In this document: one piece after another, positions 8,141 through 18,100 of the stretch
Position numbering within the stretch: position 1 is the stretch's first letter
Layout of the letters: each line of letters begins with the position of its first letter
NCBI GenBank assembly: GCA_005879505.1
Contig: VBKQ01000008.1
Coordinates: forward strand, 1 to 43,209
DNA length: 43,209 nucleotides
Origin: Deltaproteobacteria bacterium
GTDB taxonomy: Bacteria; Myxococcota; Myxococcia; Myxococcales; 40CM-4-68-19
Direction: 5' to 3'
Notes under the pieces: generated by a model
The model's input: only the letters and a program-made list of their open reading frames with translations
Told to the model about the DNA's origin: nothing
Databases searched by the model: none
Program-made: the position numbers and the translations under genes

Positions 8141-9667
8141 GATCGTCGGCCAGGCGGCGAGGCTGGGCAGCCGCAAGCGTCCGTCCTGCACGCGCCGCCC
8201 GCGCGCCGGCCGCACGCCACGCTCGCGGAAGGCGCGCTTCCAGGCGGCGAACGATCCGCCTGCCCGCCATGCCTCCAGGGCAGCGAGGCCGGCGTCTTCG
8301 CCGCCCTGCGCCAGCATGTACTCCACCCAGGCCCAGCGTGGGCTGGTAGGGCGCACCTCGGCCCGCCCGCGCAACCTCGCGCGCAGGTACGCTACGCGGC
8401 GCTCCGTCTCCTCGATGGGAACGAACGGCGCGCCATCCATCGGCGTGTTCCGCTTGGCGACGAACGGGGCGCATCCGAAGCTGAGGGGCACGATGCGCGA
8501 GATCTCGCCCGCGAGCTCCGCCAGCTCGTCCAGGTCGCGATCCTCCTCGCCCGGCAGCCCAACCATCAGATAGAGCTTGAGCCGCTGGAACCCGCCCTGG
8601 CGGGCCAGCCCGGCGACGCGAAGGAGTTGCTCCGCGGTGGTGCGCCGGTCGAGCGCTTTTCGCAGCCGCTCGGACGCGCCGTCAGCCGCCGTGGTGAGCG
8701 TCTTTGCCCCGGACTGGGCCAGCAGCGATACGAGCTCGGGCCGCGCACAGAGCCGGTCGGCGCGCAGCGAGGAGATGCCGACCTCGCGCCCGTCTTCGAC
8801 GAGCTTGCGCACCAGCTCGACGACGCGCGGATGATCGGTGACGGCCGCGCCCACCAGGCCCACGCGGCGTGCATCTTCCGGGATCAGGTCGAGTACCCGC
8901 TCCGGATCGACGGTGCGCATGCCACCGTTGGTGGTGCGGCGCATGACGCAATACGTGCACCCGCGGGAGCAGCCGCGCTCGGGCTCGATCAGGAACATCG
9001 AGCGCAGCTCGGTGTGCGGCGTCCGGATCTGCGAGCGGGCCGGTAGCCGATCGTCCTCCGCTCTCACGATGCCCGGCCAGGAGGGGGACAGACCGGGAAG
9101 GTAGAATCCCGGATGCCGGGAGAGTCGCGTCCGCAGCTCGTGGCGGGGGAGGGTGAGGGCGTCGCAGAGCGTGTGGATCAGGTCCTCCGCCTCGCCGAGC
9201 ACGATCAGGTCTGCGAAGGGCGCGAGCGGGACGGGATTGGAGAACGTCAGCGGCCCGCCGCAGACGATCAGAGGGTGTCGCTCGTCCCGGTCCTCGCGCA
9301 GGATGGGGATCCCGGCCAGATCGAGCATGTCGAAGAGGCCGGCGATCTCCAGCTCGTAGCTGACGGAAAAAGCGAGGCAGGAAAAACCGGCGACGGGCTG
9401 CTGCGACTCGTAGGTGCAGATCGGAACGCGCGCCTCGCGCCAGGCCTGTACGTCGTCGGGAAGGAACGCCCGCTCCGCCGAGGCGTCGTCGTGCGCGTGG
9501 ATCTCGCGATAGATGGTCTGGAAGCCGAGCGAGCTCATGCCGACGTGATACGGGCTCGGGTAGCAGAGCGCGACGCGGGTGGCCGCCTGCTTGCGCAGCG
9601 TTCCTTGCTCGTCGGCGAGCCGGGTGCGGACGGGTTCGAGCAGGGGCCAGCGCATCGGACCGGGCAT
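8138..9667 (-). CDS. B12-binding-type radical SAM protein
   Basis: Radical SAM enzyme of about 510 residues. The 4Fe-4S cluster cysteines are C233, C237 and C240 (RGCSRGCTYC). The N-terminal 200 residues resemble the Rossmann-like cobalamin-binding module of this superfamily: YPSPYHVGMSSLGFQ near 37, FSVSYELE near 100 and CGGPLTFSNP near 136. The cobalamin-ligand motif DxHxxG is not visible, so B12 binding is uncertain. The reaction is unknown. Start is ATG at 9667 or 9655; neither has a clear ribosome binding site. Only 19 bases separate it from the divergent lipoprotein gene. The stop codon is part of a terminator hairpin. Confidence 0.8.
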   Translation of the reverse strand: MPGPMRWPLLEPVRTRLADEQGTLRKQAATRVALCYPSPYHVGMSSLGFQTIYREIHAHDDASAERAFLPDDVQAWREARVPICTYESQQPVAGFSCLAFSVSYELEIAGLFDMLDLAGIPILREDRDERHPLIVCGGPLTFSNPVPLAPFADLIVLGEAEDLIHTLCDALTLPRHELRTRLSRHPGFYLPGLSPSWPGIVRAEDDRLPARSQIRTPHTELRSMFLIEPERGCSRGCTYCVMRRTTNGGMRTVDPERVLDLIPEDARRVGLVGAAVTDHPRVVELVRKLVEDGREVGISSLRADRLCARPELVSLLAQSGAKTLTTAADGASERLRKALDRRTTAEQLLRVAGLARQGGFQRLKLYLMVGLPGEEDRDLDELAELAGEISRIVPLSFGCAPFVAKRNTPMDGAPFVPIEETERRVAYLRARLRGRAEVRPTSPRWAWVEYMLAQGGEDAGLAALEAWRAGGSFAAWKRAFRERGVRPARGRRVQDGRLRLPSLAAWPTI

Positions 9668-9686
9668 TCTAAGGTAGAAGACGGCG

Positions 9687-10745
9687 ATGCGCCCTCTCGC
9701 GCTGCTGCTCTGCGTCCTCGGGTGCGCAGAGTGGCGCATGCCGCCGACGTTTCCGGAGCGGGCTGCCGGGCGCCCGGTCGTGCACGAGCAAGCGCTGCTC
9801 GGGCTGTCGCCGCAGGGCGACGCCGCAGTGGCCGAGCTGGTGGAAGCCGACGGCAGCGAGCCCCACCTCGAATTGCGCATCTTCGCCGGCTTGGCCGGCT
9901 TGGGGACACAATACGCAACTCCTCATGCCAGCGCCGTTGGCACGGCGAGTTGCGTATTGTGTCCCCCGACCCTGCTCGTGGCTTCGATCGACCGGGCGCG
10001 GATCGTGGCGCAGAAGCTGCGATCGGTGGCGGGGCGGCCCCAGCCTGTCTTGGCGGCGATCGTTGCCGTCGAGTGGCCGGAGGCGATGTTGCGCGCGGCG
10101 CAGCTCGGGTATGCACCGCGCCTACCCGCGGAGCCGGAACCTGGGAGCGGGCTCTGGCACATCAGGGGAGCGGCCGGGGCCGGGGCGCTGCCGCTGGCGC
10201 TCCGCGTATCGCCGATGGCGGATCCGCCGGCGCTGCTGCTGCTGCTCTCCGATGGCCTCGGCGGTGACGGGATCGAGCTCGCCCGGGTCCTGATGACCGG
10301 CGACGTCGTGGGGCCGCAGCTCTTCCTCCAGGACGGCGTGGCGTGGCTGCTGGCGGGATCGGTGAGGGCGGACCCGTTGCGGCGTACGGTGGGTCTGCAC
10401 CGGGCAATGCTCGCGCGAGGCGAAGCGCAGCTGCACAACGCGCACGGGCTCGAGGATTACGCCGCTGGGGAGCTGGACGCGGCGCGCCGCGAGTTCGGCC
10501 GCTCCATCGCCGCGGACCCCTCGTATGTCGACGGTCTCTACAACGCGGCGGCGGCGGCCGCGCTCACCGGTCGCGCGGAAGAGGCCGTGGAGCTGCTCGC
10601 GCGCGCAGCGTCCGTCGATCCCGCGCGCGTGCAGGTCCTCGGGCGCAACGACCAGGACTTCAAGTCGCTTCGCCGCCGGCCAGACGTCCGCGCCCTTCTC
10701 GGGCTGAGAAGGCCGCCACCGGAGGGCATTCCTCCGCCACCCTGA
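9687..10745 (+). CDS. Predicted TPR lipoprotein with an in-frame palindromic insert
   Basis: The N-terminus is a lipoprotein signal peptide with VLGC at 10-13 (lipidated C13). The middle of the protein has no family I recognise. The C-terminal third, from about residue 250, reads as TPR-like helices (YAAGELDAARREFGRSIA, then a second pair), followed by a Pro-rich end. Residues 72-94 are encoded by a 65-bp palindrome (9902-9966) and look foreign: GTQYATPHASAVGTASCVLC. The frame stays open through the insert. The product is probably anchored in a membrane facing the periplasm. The role is unknown. Confidence 0.75.
   Translation: MRPLALLLCVLGCAEWRMPPTFPERAAGRPVVHEQALLGLSPQGDAAVAELVEADGSEPHLELRIFAGLAGLGTQYATPHASAVGTASCVLCPPTLLVASIDRARIVAQKLRSVAGRPQPVLAAIVAVEWPEAMLRAAQLGYAPRLPAEPEPGSGLWHIRGAAGAGALPLALRVSPMADPPALLLLLSDGLGGDGIELARVLMTGDVVGPQLFLQDGVAWLLAGSVRADPLRRTVGLHRAMLARGEAQLHNAHGLEDYAAGELDAARREFGRSIAADPSYVDGLYNAAAAAALTGRAEEAVELLARAASVDPARVQVLGRNDQDFKSLRRRPDVRALLGLRRPPPEGIPPPP
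9902..9966. repeat. 65-bp palindromic element inside a coding gene
   Basis: Two perfectly complementary 19-base arms (9902-9920 and 9948-9966) begin and end with GGGGACACAATACG and its complement. A 27-base centre contains a second hairpin, TGCCA (9926-9930) with TGGCA (9938-9942). The arms are much more AT-rich than the surrounding gene. The layout resembles REP-type or MITE-like palindromes. No second copy was seen in the window and no transposase gene is near. Confidence 0.85.
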
Positions 10746-10759
10746 GCGCCTCCCCTGCT

Positions 10760-11638
10760 ATGGTCCCGCCCCCGATGCCACCGCTGCTCCTCATCGCGGC
10801 GCTCCTCGCGCAGGCCGGGCTCTCGGAAGAACGCGCGCGCCAGATCCTCCCGCGCGCCGATCTGCGTGCCCTGACCGATCAGCAGCGCGCGCAGTTCCTC
10901 GAGGTCGCCGGCGATACCTTCGGATACGCCGGCTGCAACGACACGCTGGCGCGCTGCCTCGCCGCGAACGTGACCGACAAGCACGCGCCGCGCATGGCCG
11001 AGCTGGTCAAGGCGCTGCTGCTGGAAGGGTCGTCGACGTCCGCGGTCATCGACATGGTCGAGCGGTACTACGCGGGCTTCGCCAAGGAGAAGCGGCAGAA
11101 GCTGCTCGATCAGGACTGCGCACAGCTCGGCGAGGCGAAGGCGCCGGTCGCCATCGTCGAGTACTCCGACTACCAGTGTCCGCACTGCGCCTCGGCGGCG
11201 AAGCCGCTGAGCGAGACGGTGCGCGCGCTCCCCGGCAAGGTGCGCCTCTGCTTCAAGTACTTCCCGCTTCCCGGACATCCGCGCGCGCCGATCGCGTCGG
11301 CCTGCGCCGAGTACGCGCGGCAGCAGGGCAAGTTCTGGGAGATGAGCGATCTGCTGTTCACGCACCAGGAGGAGCTCGGCGACTCCGAGCTGAAGTCGTT
11401 CGCGCGGCAGCTCGGACTCGACGGCGACGCCATGCTGCGCCAGGCTTATGCGGGGCGATTCGACGCCGTCGTCGACCGGCACAAGAAAGAAGGCGTCGCC
11501 GCCGGCGTGCAGTCGACACCGACGGTGTTCTTCAATGGCCGGCAGTTCACGCTGCCGGTGAAGCTCGATTTTCTCGTCTTCTCCACGCAGGACGAGGACG
11601 AGTGGCAGCGGAACAAAGGCGGCTGGGACAAAGACTGA
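10760..11638 (+). CDS. DsbA-like thioredoxin-fold protein
   Basis: Predicted exported thiol-disulfide oxidoreductase of about 292 residues. A hydrophobic N-terminus (PPLLLIAALLAQAG) suggests a signal peptide, although it lacks the usual basic residues. Residues 30-120 form a helical domain with two Cys (59 and 66) that resembles the CcmH-like N-terminal module in some myxobacterial proteins. The thioredoxin domain starts near 128 and has the active site CPHC at 140-143. The cis-proline segment STPTVFFNG follows near 256. Start may be ATG 10760 or ATG 10775. The upstream TATGGT at 10758 could be a -10, which would favour 10775. The substrate is unknown. Confidence 0.83.
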   Translation: MVPPPMPPLLLIAALLAQAGLSEERARQILPRADLRALTDQQRAQFLEVAGDTFGYAGCNDTLARCLAANVTDKHAPRMAELVKALLLEGSSTSAVIDMVERYYAGFAKEKRQKLLDQDCAQLGEAKAPVAIVEYSDYQCPHCASAAKPLSETVRALPGKVRLCFKYFPLPGHPRAPIASACAEYARQQGKFWEMSDLLFTHQEELGDSELKSFARQLGLDGDAMLRQAYAGRFDAVVDRHKKEGVAAGVQSTPTVFFNGRQFTLPVKLDFLVFSTQDEDEWQRNKGGWDKD

Positions 11639-11652
11639 GAGCTGTCGTCGAT

Positions 11653-12720
11653 ATGCAGGCGATGCAGATCGCGCAGCGGCCGGTTCCCCTGCTGACGCCG
11701 GAACTGCCGGGCACGTCGGGGCTGGTCCGCGTCGCGGAGGACGACTTCTACGTCGAGGAGCTGCCGCTGTACGAGCCGTCCGGAGCAGGGGAGCACCTCT
11801 ACTTGACGGTGGAGAAGCGGGGCCGCACGACCCCGGAAGTGGCAGCGGAGATCGCGCGCTATCTCGGAGCGCGCGAACGCGACGCAGGGACCGCAGGCCT
11901 CAAGGACAAGCGCGCCGTCAGCGTGCAGCGCATCAGCGTCCTCTCCAAGGCAACCCCGGAGGAGGCGCTCCGGCTGCAGGGGCGAGGATTCCGCGTGCTG
12001 GCCGCCGCCCGGCATGGCAACAAGCTTCGCCCCGGGCACCTGCGCGGCAACCGGTTCCGCATCGTCGTCCGCGGCGTCGTTCCGGAGGGGATCGCGCGCG
12101 CCCGCGCGATCTGCGCGCGCCTGGCGGAGATCGGCGTCGCCAATCTCTTCGGCCCCCAGCGGTTCGGAAAGTACGGCGACAACGCCGAGCTCGGCCGCGC
12201 CATCCTGCTGGGCGAACGCCCGATCCGCGACCGCTTCCTGCGGCGCATCGCGCTCTCGGCGCTGCAGTCGGAGCTGTTCAACCGCTGCCTGGCCGCGCGG
12301 ATCGCCGACGGCCTGTTCGCGACGGCCATCGACGGCGACGTCCTGAAGAAGCGCGCCACCGGGGGGCTGTTCGTCTGCGAGGATCCGCGCGCCGATGCTC
12401 CGCGCGTCTTCTCGGGCGAGCTGGATCCGGCGGGGCCGCTGCCCGGACATTCGCTCTTCGCATCCAGCGGCGAGGCTGCCCGCCGCGAACAGGCGGTGCT
12501 GGCCGAGTCCCACATCGACCCAGGGTCGTTCGCGTCGGCGGGCGAGGAGATGCAGGGCGCGCGCAGACCGTACCGCATCGCGCCAAACGACCTCCGGGTG
12601 GAGCCCGCCGGCGACGACGCGCTGGTCGTCTCATTCGCCTTGCCCAAGGGAAGTTATGCGGTTTCCGTCCTCCGCGAGATCAGCAAAAACGACGTGGAAG
12701 AGGCCGATTCGAGCGCCTGA
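11653..12720 (+). CDS. truD: tRNA pseudouridine(13) synthase TruD
   Basis: Pseudouridine synthase modifying U13 of tRNAs, 355 residues, a normal length. The catalytic Asp is D85 in GTAGLKDKRAVSVQ, the hallmark of TruD. NLFGPQRFG at 164-172 and the late GPLPG motif also match the family. The ATG at 11653 lies 14 bases after the stop of the thioredoxin-like gene on the same strand. No Shine-Dalgarno sequence is obvious. Confidence 0.93.
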   Translation: MQAMQIAQRPVPLLTPELPGTSGLVRVAEDDFYVEELPLYEPSGAGEHLYLTVEKRGRTTPEVAAEIARYLGARERDAGTAGLKDKRAVSVQRISVLSKATPEEALRLQGRGFRVLAAARHGNKLRPGHLRGNRFRIVVRGVVPEGIARARAICARLAEIGVANLFGPQRFGKYGDNAELGRAILLGERPIRDRFLRRIALSALQSELFNRCLAARIADGLFATAIDGDVLKKRATGGLFVCEDPRADAPRVFSGELDPAGPLPGHSLFASSGEAARREQAVLAESHIDPGSFASAGEEMQGARRPYRIAPNDLRVEPAGDDALVVSFALPKGSYAVSVLREISKNDVEEADSSA

Positions 12721-12728
12721 ACCAATGT

Positions 12729-12757
12729 TTGACCGCACTGGGAAGTGGCGATAGCAG
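12729..12757 (+). promoter_or_regulatory. Predicted promoter giving a leaderless mRNA for the 12765 gene
   Basis: TTGACC at 12729-12734, a 17-base spacer, TAGCAG at 12752-12757, then exactly seven bases to the ATG at 12765. Transcription is therefore predicted to start at or next to the start codon. No Shine-Dalgarno sequence is present. This is the clearest of three such cases in the window. Confidence 0.55.
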
Positions 12758-12764
12758 TTGATCG

Positions 12765-14444
12765 ATGAGAGCCCGGATCTGGATCTTCACGGTTGTGGTT
12801 GCGGTCGCCCTCGCGCTCAACCTGGCCCGGGTCTCGCTGAGCATCGCCCAGACCGGAGAGGACACCATGCGGGCGCGGGTCGCCGCCGCGAGCAACGCCT
12901 TGCGGGGCCAACTCGACCTGCTCGACGCCCGTCTCGCGCCACGCGCCGTCGCCATGATGCCGGACCTGATCGAGGCCGTGCGCGGCGGAGATGGGCAGTC
13001 GGCGGCGCGGCCAGACGAGCGCGCCCTGCGCGCTGCAGGAGCGGTGCTCTCTCCGGAGCCGGACCTGTTCGCGGTCGTGAACTCGCACGGCGCGATCGTG
13101 TCCAGGCGGGCCCGGCCCGTCCAGGTATTGGAGGATCCTGCCCGGCTCCCGCTCTCGCAGGCCGCGAACGGAGGAGTCGCGGTGCCCACGTTCGCGACGT
13201 TCGACGCCGCGGTCTACCGGTTCGCCGCCTCTCGTGTTCCCGGCGGCGCCGCGGCGGCGGTCGTCGGAACGCTCGTCGACGACCGGTTCGCCGCGCAGCT
13301 GAAGAGCCAGGTCGACGCCGACGTGACGCTGATCCAGGCCGGCCACATCCTGGCCAGCTCGCTCCCGCAGGGCGAGGATCGCGCCCGGCTGACGCGGTGG
13401 GTGGCGGCGCCTGGCCCCGGATACGGCGTGCTCCAGATCCGCCTGCCGTTCGTGGGCACCAATCTTTCCGGCGAGCTGCCGCGCGGTGCATCGCATTACG
13501 CCGTGCGCGGAGCCCTGCTGCCGCTCGACGGCGGAGTGCAGGCTGCACTGACGGTGCCTGCCTCGCCCTACCTGGCCTGGCTCGGGCGCTACCAGGCTTT
13601 CTATGCAGCCGGTCTGGCCGTGTTCCTGTTCTTTGGTTTCATCTGGGGACTTGTCGCGCGCACGCCGGCGCCGGTGGTCCAGCAAGTGTTCACGCCGCCT
13701 CCGAAGTTCGAACCGGAGGACGGCGTCGTCAGCCCGCCGCGCCGCGCGCCGCGGATGACTCCGCTGCCCGGGACCGACGCCGCAGAGGCGCGTGCCGCTC
13801 TCGCGCCTGCTCCCGCCGCGGAATCGCTCGATCCGGATCTGCCACCGCGCAGCGACCTCGAGGTCGCCGAAGCGCATCCGGAGCCCGACCCGCAGACTGC
13901 ATCCGAACCGGCGGTGTGGGGGGAACCCATTTCCGCCGAGTCCGTGGCGGCGCCGGATCCGGCGGCGTCCGTGCCGGACTGGGAAATCCCGGCGCCGCCT
14001 GGAGTTGCAGGAAAGGCAGCGGACGCATCCAACGGAGCGCTGCAGCTCGCGGCGAACGAACCGGCAGCAGAGCCCTTTCCCGGCGACGAACCGACCCGCG
14101 TCGAACCGGTGGGCGCGGCCCTGATCGAGAAGCTGCGCGAGCGGGACGAGGAGGTCGCCGCCCAGCACGGAAACGCAGCGGCCGTCACCATGCAGGACTT
14201 CTCCCTTCCAGTTGCGGAAGAGAGCGATCCCGATGAGGAGCACTGGCGCGAGACGTTCGACCGGTTCTGCGAGCTCAAGGCGCAGCTCGGGGAGCCTGCC
14301 GACCGGATCTCGTTCGAGAAATTCGCCGCCAAGCTGAAGAAGAACCGGGCGGATCTGGTGGCGAAGCACAACTGCAAGGGCGTGCGCTTCTCGGTCTACG
14401 AGAAGGAAGGCAAGGCGGCGATCAGGGCGTCGGCGATCCGGTAG
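12765..14444 (+). CDS. MXAN_5187-like membrane protein
   Basis: A 559-residue protein. Membrane segments at about 5-27 and 277-299 enclose a region of about 250 residues that would lie outside the cytoplasm and resembles a sensor domain (FAVVNSHGAIVSRR near 103). A cytoplasmic linker of about 170 residues rich in Pro, Ala and Glu follows. The conserved C-terminal domain of about 65 residues begins HWRETFDRF and includes FEKFAAKLKKNRADLV, which I associate with the myxobacterial MXAN_5187 C-terminal domain. Molecular function is not known. It has its own predicted promoter, and its stop lies ten bases from the convergent DUF169 gene. Confidence 0.75.
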   Translation: MRARIWIFTVVVAVALALNLARVSLSIAQTGEDTMRARVAAASNALRGQLDLLDARLAPRAVAMMPDLIEAVRGGDGQSAARPDERALRAAGAVLSPEPDLFAVVNSHGAIVSRRARPVQVLEDPARLPLSQAANGGVAVPTFATFDAAVYRFAASRVPGGAAAAVVGTLVDDRFAAQLKSQVDADVTLIQAGHILASSLPQGEDRARLTRWVAAPGPGYGVLQIRLPFVGTNLSGELPRGASHYAVRGALLPLDGGVQAALTVPASPYLAWLGRYQAFYAAGLAVFLFFGFIWGLVARTPAPVVQQVFTPPPKFEPEDGVVSPPRRAPRMTPLPGTDAAEARAALAPAPAAESLDPDLPPRSDLEVAEAHPEPDPQTASEPAVWGEPISAESVAAPDPAASVPDWEIPAPPGVAGKAADASNGALQLAANEPAAEPFPGDEPTRVEPVGAALIEKLRERDEEVAAQHGNAAAVTMQDFSLPVAEESDPDEEHWRETFDRFCELKAQLGEPADRISFEKFAAKLKKNRADLVAKHNCKGVRFSVYEKEGKAAIRASAIR

Positions 14445-14453
14445 AGCGAAGGC

Positions 14454-15128
14454 CTACAGGCGGGCGCGGTGGAACTTCTCCAGCTCCGCGTTCGCGCGCG
14501 CGAGTGGTTCCAGCCGCGAGCTGACCGCCTGCAGCGCCGCCGCCGGGATCGCGACATAACCCTCGCCCTCCGCGAGCCCGGTGTAGACGCGATTGCCGGT
14601 GCACCCCAGGCTCACCGCTGGTCTGCGGGAGTCGAGCGCCTGCGGCAACGCCGCGCAGGTCGGCCGCCCCATCGCCGGCGCCTCGGGTGCGACGCCGGCG
14701 GACTGCGCGGCCTCGACGACCACCATCATCTGCGCCGTGGTCCCGCGGACGAGCACCAGATCCGGCGGGCAGGGCATCTTCGCGAGCGGAGCATAGACGG
14801 CGACCAGCAACGGCGCCTTGCGCTGCGGGATCGACTGCACCTCGTCCATCCGGACGTAGCCGAGCTCGACCATGGTCCCGACCAGTCCCATCAGCTCCTG
14901 CCGCTTGGCCTCGCTCATCTGCACGCCGTGCGTATGCGCGCCGATCGGGCAGCCCTGGTGATCGCCGGCGTCCGTCCAGAAGACATCGCCGTCGGCGGCG
15001 CGCTTCCAGTAGCTGCAACTGGCCGGCCCGGCGGCCGCATGCGGCACACCGTCCGGAGGCGAGTCGCGGAAGGCGATGCCCACGGCGGGCAGGGACAACT
15101 GCAGCGTCCGCTGGAAGATGTCGTCCAT
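14454..15128 (-). CDS. DUF169 family protein
   Basis: A 224-residue protein of the DUF169 family, judged from PAVGIAFRDSPPDGVP near the N-terminus, SCSYWKRA near 38, and DHQGCPIGAHTHGV near 56. It has several cysteines, including those in GCPIG, PTCAALP and LGCTGN, so metal or cluster binding is possible. No signal peptide or membrane segment is seen. It lies 47 bases downstream of the PBP gene on the same strand and may share its transcript. Biochemical function is unknown. Confidence 0.75.
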   Translation of the reverse strand: MDDIFQRTLQLSLPAVGIAFRDSPPDGVPHAAAGPASCSYWKRAADGDVFWTDAGDHQGCPIGAHTHGVQMSEAKRQELMGLVGTMVELGYVRMDEVQSIPQRKAPLLVAVYAPLAKMPCPPDLVLVRGTTAQMMVVVEAAQSAGVAPEAPAMGRPTCAALPQALDSRRPAVSLGCTGNRVYTGLAEGEGYVAIPAAALQAVSSRLEPLARANAELEKFHRARL

Positions 15129-15175
15129 GGCGCTGGACTACACCACTGCGGCACCGGTGGCCACCGCGAAGACCG

Positions 15176-18100
15176 TCAGCGGGGCGTCTGGTACCAGTCC
15201 TCCTGATCCGGCTGCTGCTGGTCCCCGCAGGCCTGGGTCGGCTCGCTGCCCGCCATGAAGACCTCCGCAGCGGCGTACGGATCGCCGCTCCCGCTCAGGC
15301 AGCGGGTGTTCCGGTTGATCTGCACCTGGACGACGCCGGGCGGAGGAGCCGGCCATTCCTCCAGCGGCTGCCCGGCGGTCGCCGCGCGCATCCACTGCAG
15401 CCACATCGGACCCGCCGCGTGCCCGCCGGTCTCGTAGGGGCCGAGCATCTCGTGCGTGTCGAATCCCACCCAGCCGCCCGCGAGCAGCGAGGGCGTGAAT
15501 CCGATGAACCAGGCGTCGCGATGCTCGTTGGCGGTGCCGGTCTTGCCCGCGGCGGGCCGGCCGAGCGCGCTCAGCGAATGCGCGGTTCCGGACGGATCCT
15601 CGATCACGGACCGCATCATGTCGGCGACGATGTACGCGACCTCCGGCTTCATCGTCTCTTCGGGCTTCGGTTCGTCGGAGAGCAGCGTGTTGCCATCGCG
15701 GGAGAGCACCTTGCGGATGAGCACGGGCTCGCCGTGGCGGCCTTCCGATGCGAGCGTTGCAAACGCGTTGATCTGTTCGAGCACGCCGACTTCTCCCGTT
15801 CCCAGCGCCGCCGTGTAGCTCTGCGGGATCTCGCTCGACAGGCCCGCCGCTTTCGCCGCCCCCCGCACCCTGTCCAGGCCGACGTCGAGCAGGAGCTTGA
15901 CCGCCACCGTGTTCTTCGAGGCCGCGAGCGCCTTGCGCAGCGTGATCGGGCCGTCGAACTCGTCCTTCTCGAAGTTTTGCGGCTTCCAGGCCTTGCCCGT
16001 CCAGGGATCGGTGATCACTTCCGGCGAATCGTCGACCCGGGTGATCGGTGTGTACTTGCCGGTGTCGATCGCTGCCGCGTAGAGGAACGGCTTGAACGAA
16101 GACCCCGGCTGCCGTCGGGCCTGCGTGGCGCGGTTGAACGACGAGAGCGCGACGTCGTAGCCGCCCGCCAGCGCGAGCACGCCGCGCGTCTTCAGATCCA
16201 TGGCTACGAAAGCGCCCTCGACTTTTGGCGTCTGCTCGAGCGCCAGCTCCAGCCGCTGCACGCGCGTGCCCGCGGAGGTTCGCTGCGTCTGCAGATGCGC
16301 GACGCGCACCGCGACCACGTCGCCGACGGCGAGCACGTCACCGGGGGCCCTGGGCGGCGGTGTCGCGCGCTCCGGCTTGAAGGGGCGCGCCCAGGCCATG
16401 GTGGAGAAGGGGACGTTGCCCGCGATCCCCGGCGCCAGCTCCACGACCGCATCGGCGCGTCCCACGCTGGTGACCAGCCCAGAATAGATCTCGTTCGGGG
16501 CGAGCGGCCGCGCTTTCGCGGCGCGGGCGAGCACGTCGGGCGGCACGCTGCCCTCCAGCGCGCCGGCCGCGGCGTCGGCGGCGGTGTCGGCGTCCTCCGT
16601 CTCGTCGGCGCGCTTCTTGGGCGGCTTGCTCGCGCTCCGGCGGACGGCCGCGGTGTAGATCCCTTCCAGGTCGAGGACCCAGGCCTGGTCTGGGGTTTGC
16701 GCGATGGAGGAGAGCCGCCGTGCGAGGGCAGTGCGGTACGTGTCGAGACGCTCCGGCCCCAGCCTTACCTCCGGCCCCCGCCAACCCTGCCGTTTGTCGA
16801 TGGCGCGCAGGTTTTCCCGCAGCGCCACCTCCGCCGCGTCTTGCAGCCGCGGATCCATCGCCACTTCCACGGTCATGCCCGCGGTATCGACGGCCGCATC
16901 CCCGAACTGCGCCACGAGCTGGCGGCGCACTTCGTCGACGTACCAGGCGCCGGGCGGCTCCGGCGGAGGCGGAGGAAGCACGATGGGCTTCTCCACCTCC
17001 CGGTCGCGGTCCTCACGCGAGATGAAGCGATTGGCCTGCATGCGATCGAGCACGTAGATCTGCCGCTTCTTCGCGCGATCCGGATGGCGGCGCGGATTGA
17101 TGCGCGACGGGTTCTGGGGCAGTCCCGCGAGCATCGCGGCTTCCCCCAGATCGATGTCCTGCACGTGCTTGTTGAAGTAGTAGAGCGAGGCCTCCTCGAC
17201 GCCGTAGTGCGCTTTGCCGAAATTGATGTGGTTCAGATAGAGGAAGAGGATGTCGTCCTTGGAGAGATTGTGCTCGAGGCGCGACGCCAGCAGGATCTCC
17301 TTCAGCTTGCGCTTCCAGCGCTTCTCCGGGCTGAGGAAGAAGTTCTTCACCACCTGCTGTGTGATGGTGGAAGCGCCGAGGCGCTTGCGGCCGCTCACCG
17401 CGTCGATCAACGCGGCGCGCGCCAGCGCAAAGAAGTTGAAGCCCGGGTGCTTGTAGAAGTCCTTGTCCTCCGCGCTGATCACGGCCTGCACGAGCACGCG
17501 CGGGATCTGGTCCATCTTCACCACCGTGCGGCGTTCCCGGTAGAACTGGCCGACCAGGGTGCCGTCGGCGGCCACCACCTTGCTGGCGACGAACGGGTGG
17601 TAGTCGCGGACGGAATCGAACGTCGGGGTCTCGCGCGAGATGTAGATATATCCGGCGAGCACGGCGAGGATGCCCGCCACGGCCAGCGCCCCAGCCGTCC
17701 AGGCAGCGCGGCGCAGGACGATCTTCCAGCGGGGCGGCCCGGCCGGAACGTGGCCCTGGTAGTCGTCCGCGGGAACCGGGCGGTATGGCTCGACCTCCGG
17801 CTCGGGCTCCGGTTCCGCGGTCTGCACGGGCGCGGTGCGGCCCGGAAGGTCGTCGGGGTCCGGCTCGGGTTGCCTCTCTTGTTTCTCGTCCCACCATGCG
17901 CCGCGGCGCCCCGGCTTTCCTGCCGGCGGCAGCGGCCTTTTCGGCGGCGGCGGCGCGGCGGGCTCATCCACCGGCAGCGAGATCTGAAGGCCCTTCTTCG
18001 GCGCGGCAGGCGCCGTTTCCGCGCGCCGGCTCGGCGGCAGCGGAGCCGATCTGGATCCGACCCGATCGACCCGCACCACCGCTGTCGACCCGGGGCCGTC

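Noticed and set aside
7080..9667. A two-gene signalling or defence module (radical SAM plus DHH phosphoesterase)
   Set aside because: A strong hairpin separates the genes, and neither carries a motif linking it to cyclic nucleotide defence.
14442..14456. Bidirectional terminator between the 12765 gene and the DUF169 gene
   Set aside because: Only four base pairs (GTAG/CTAC) can form and no T run follows.
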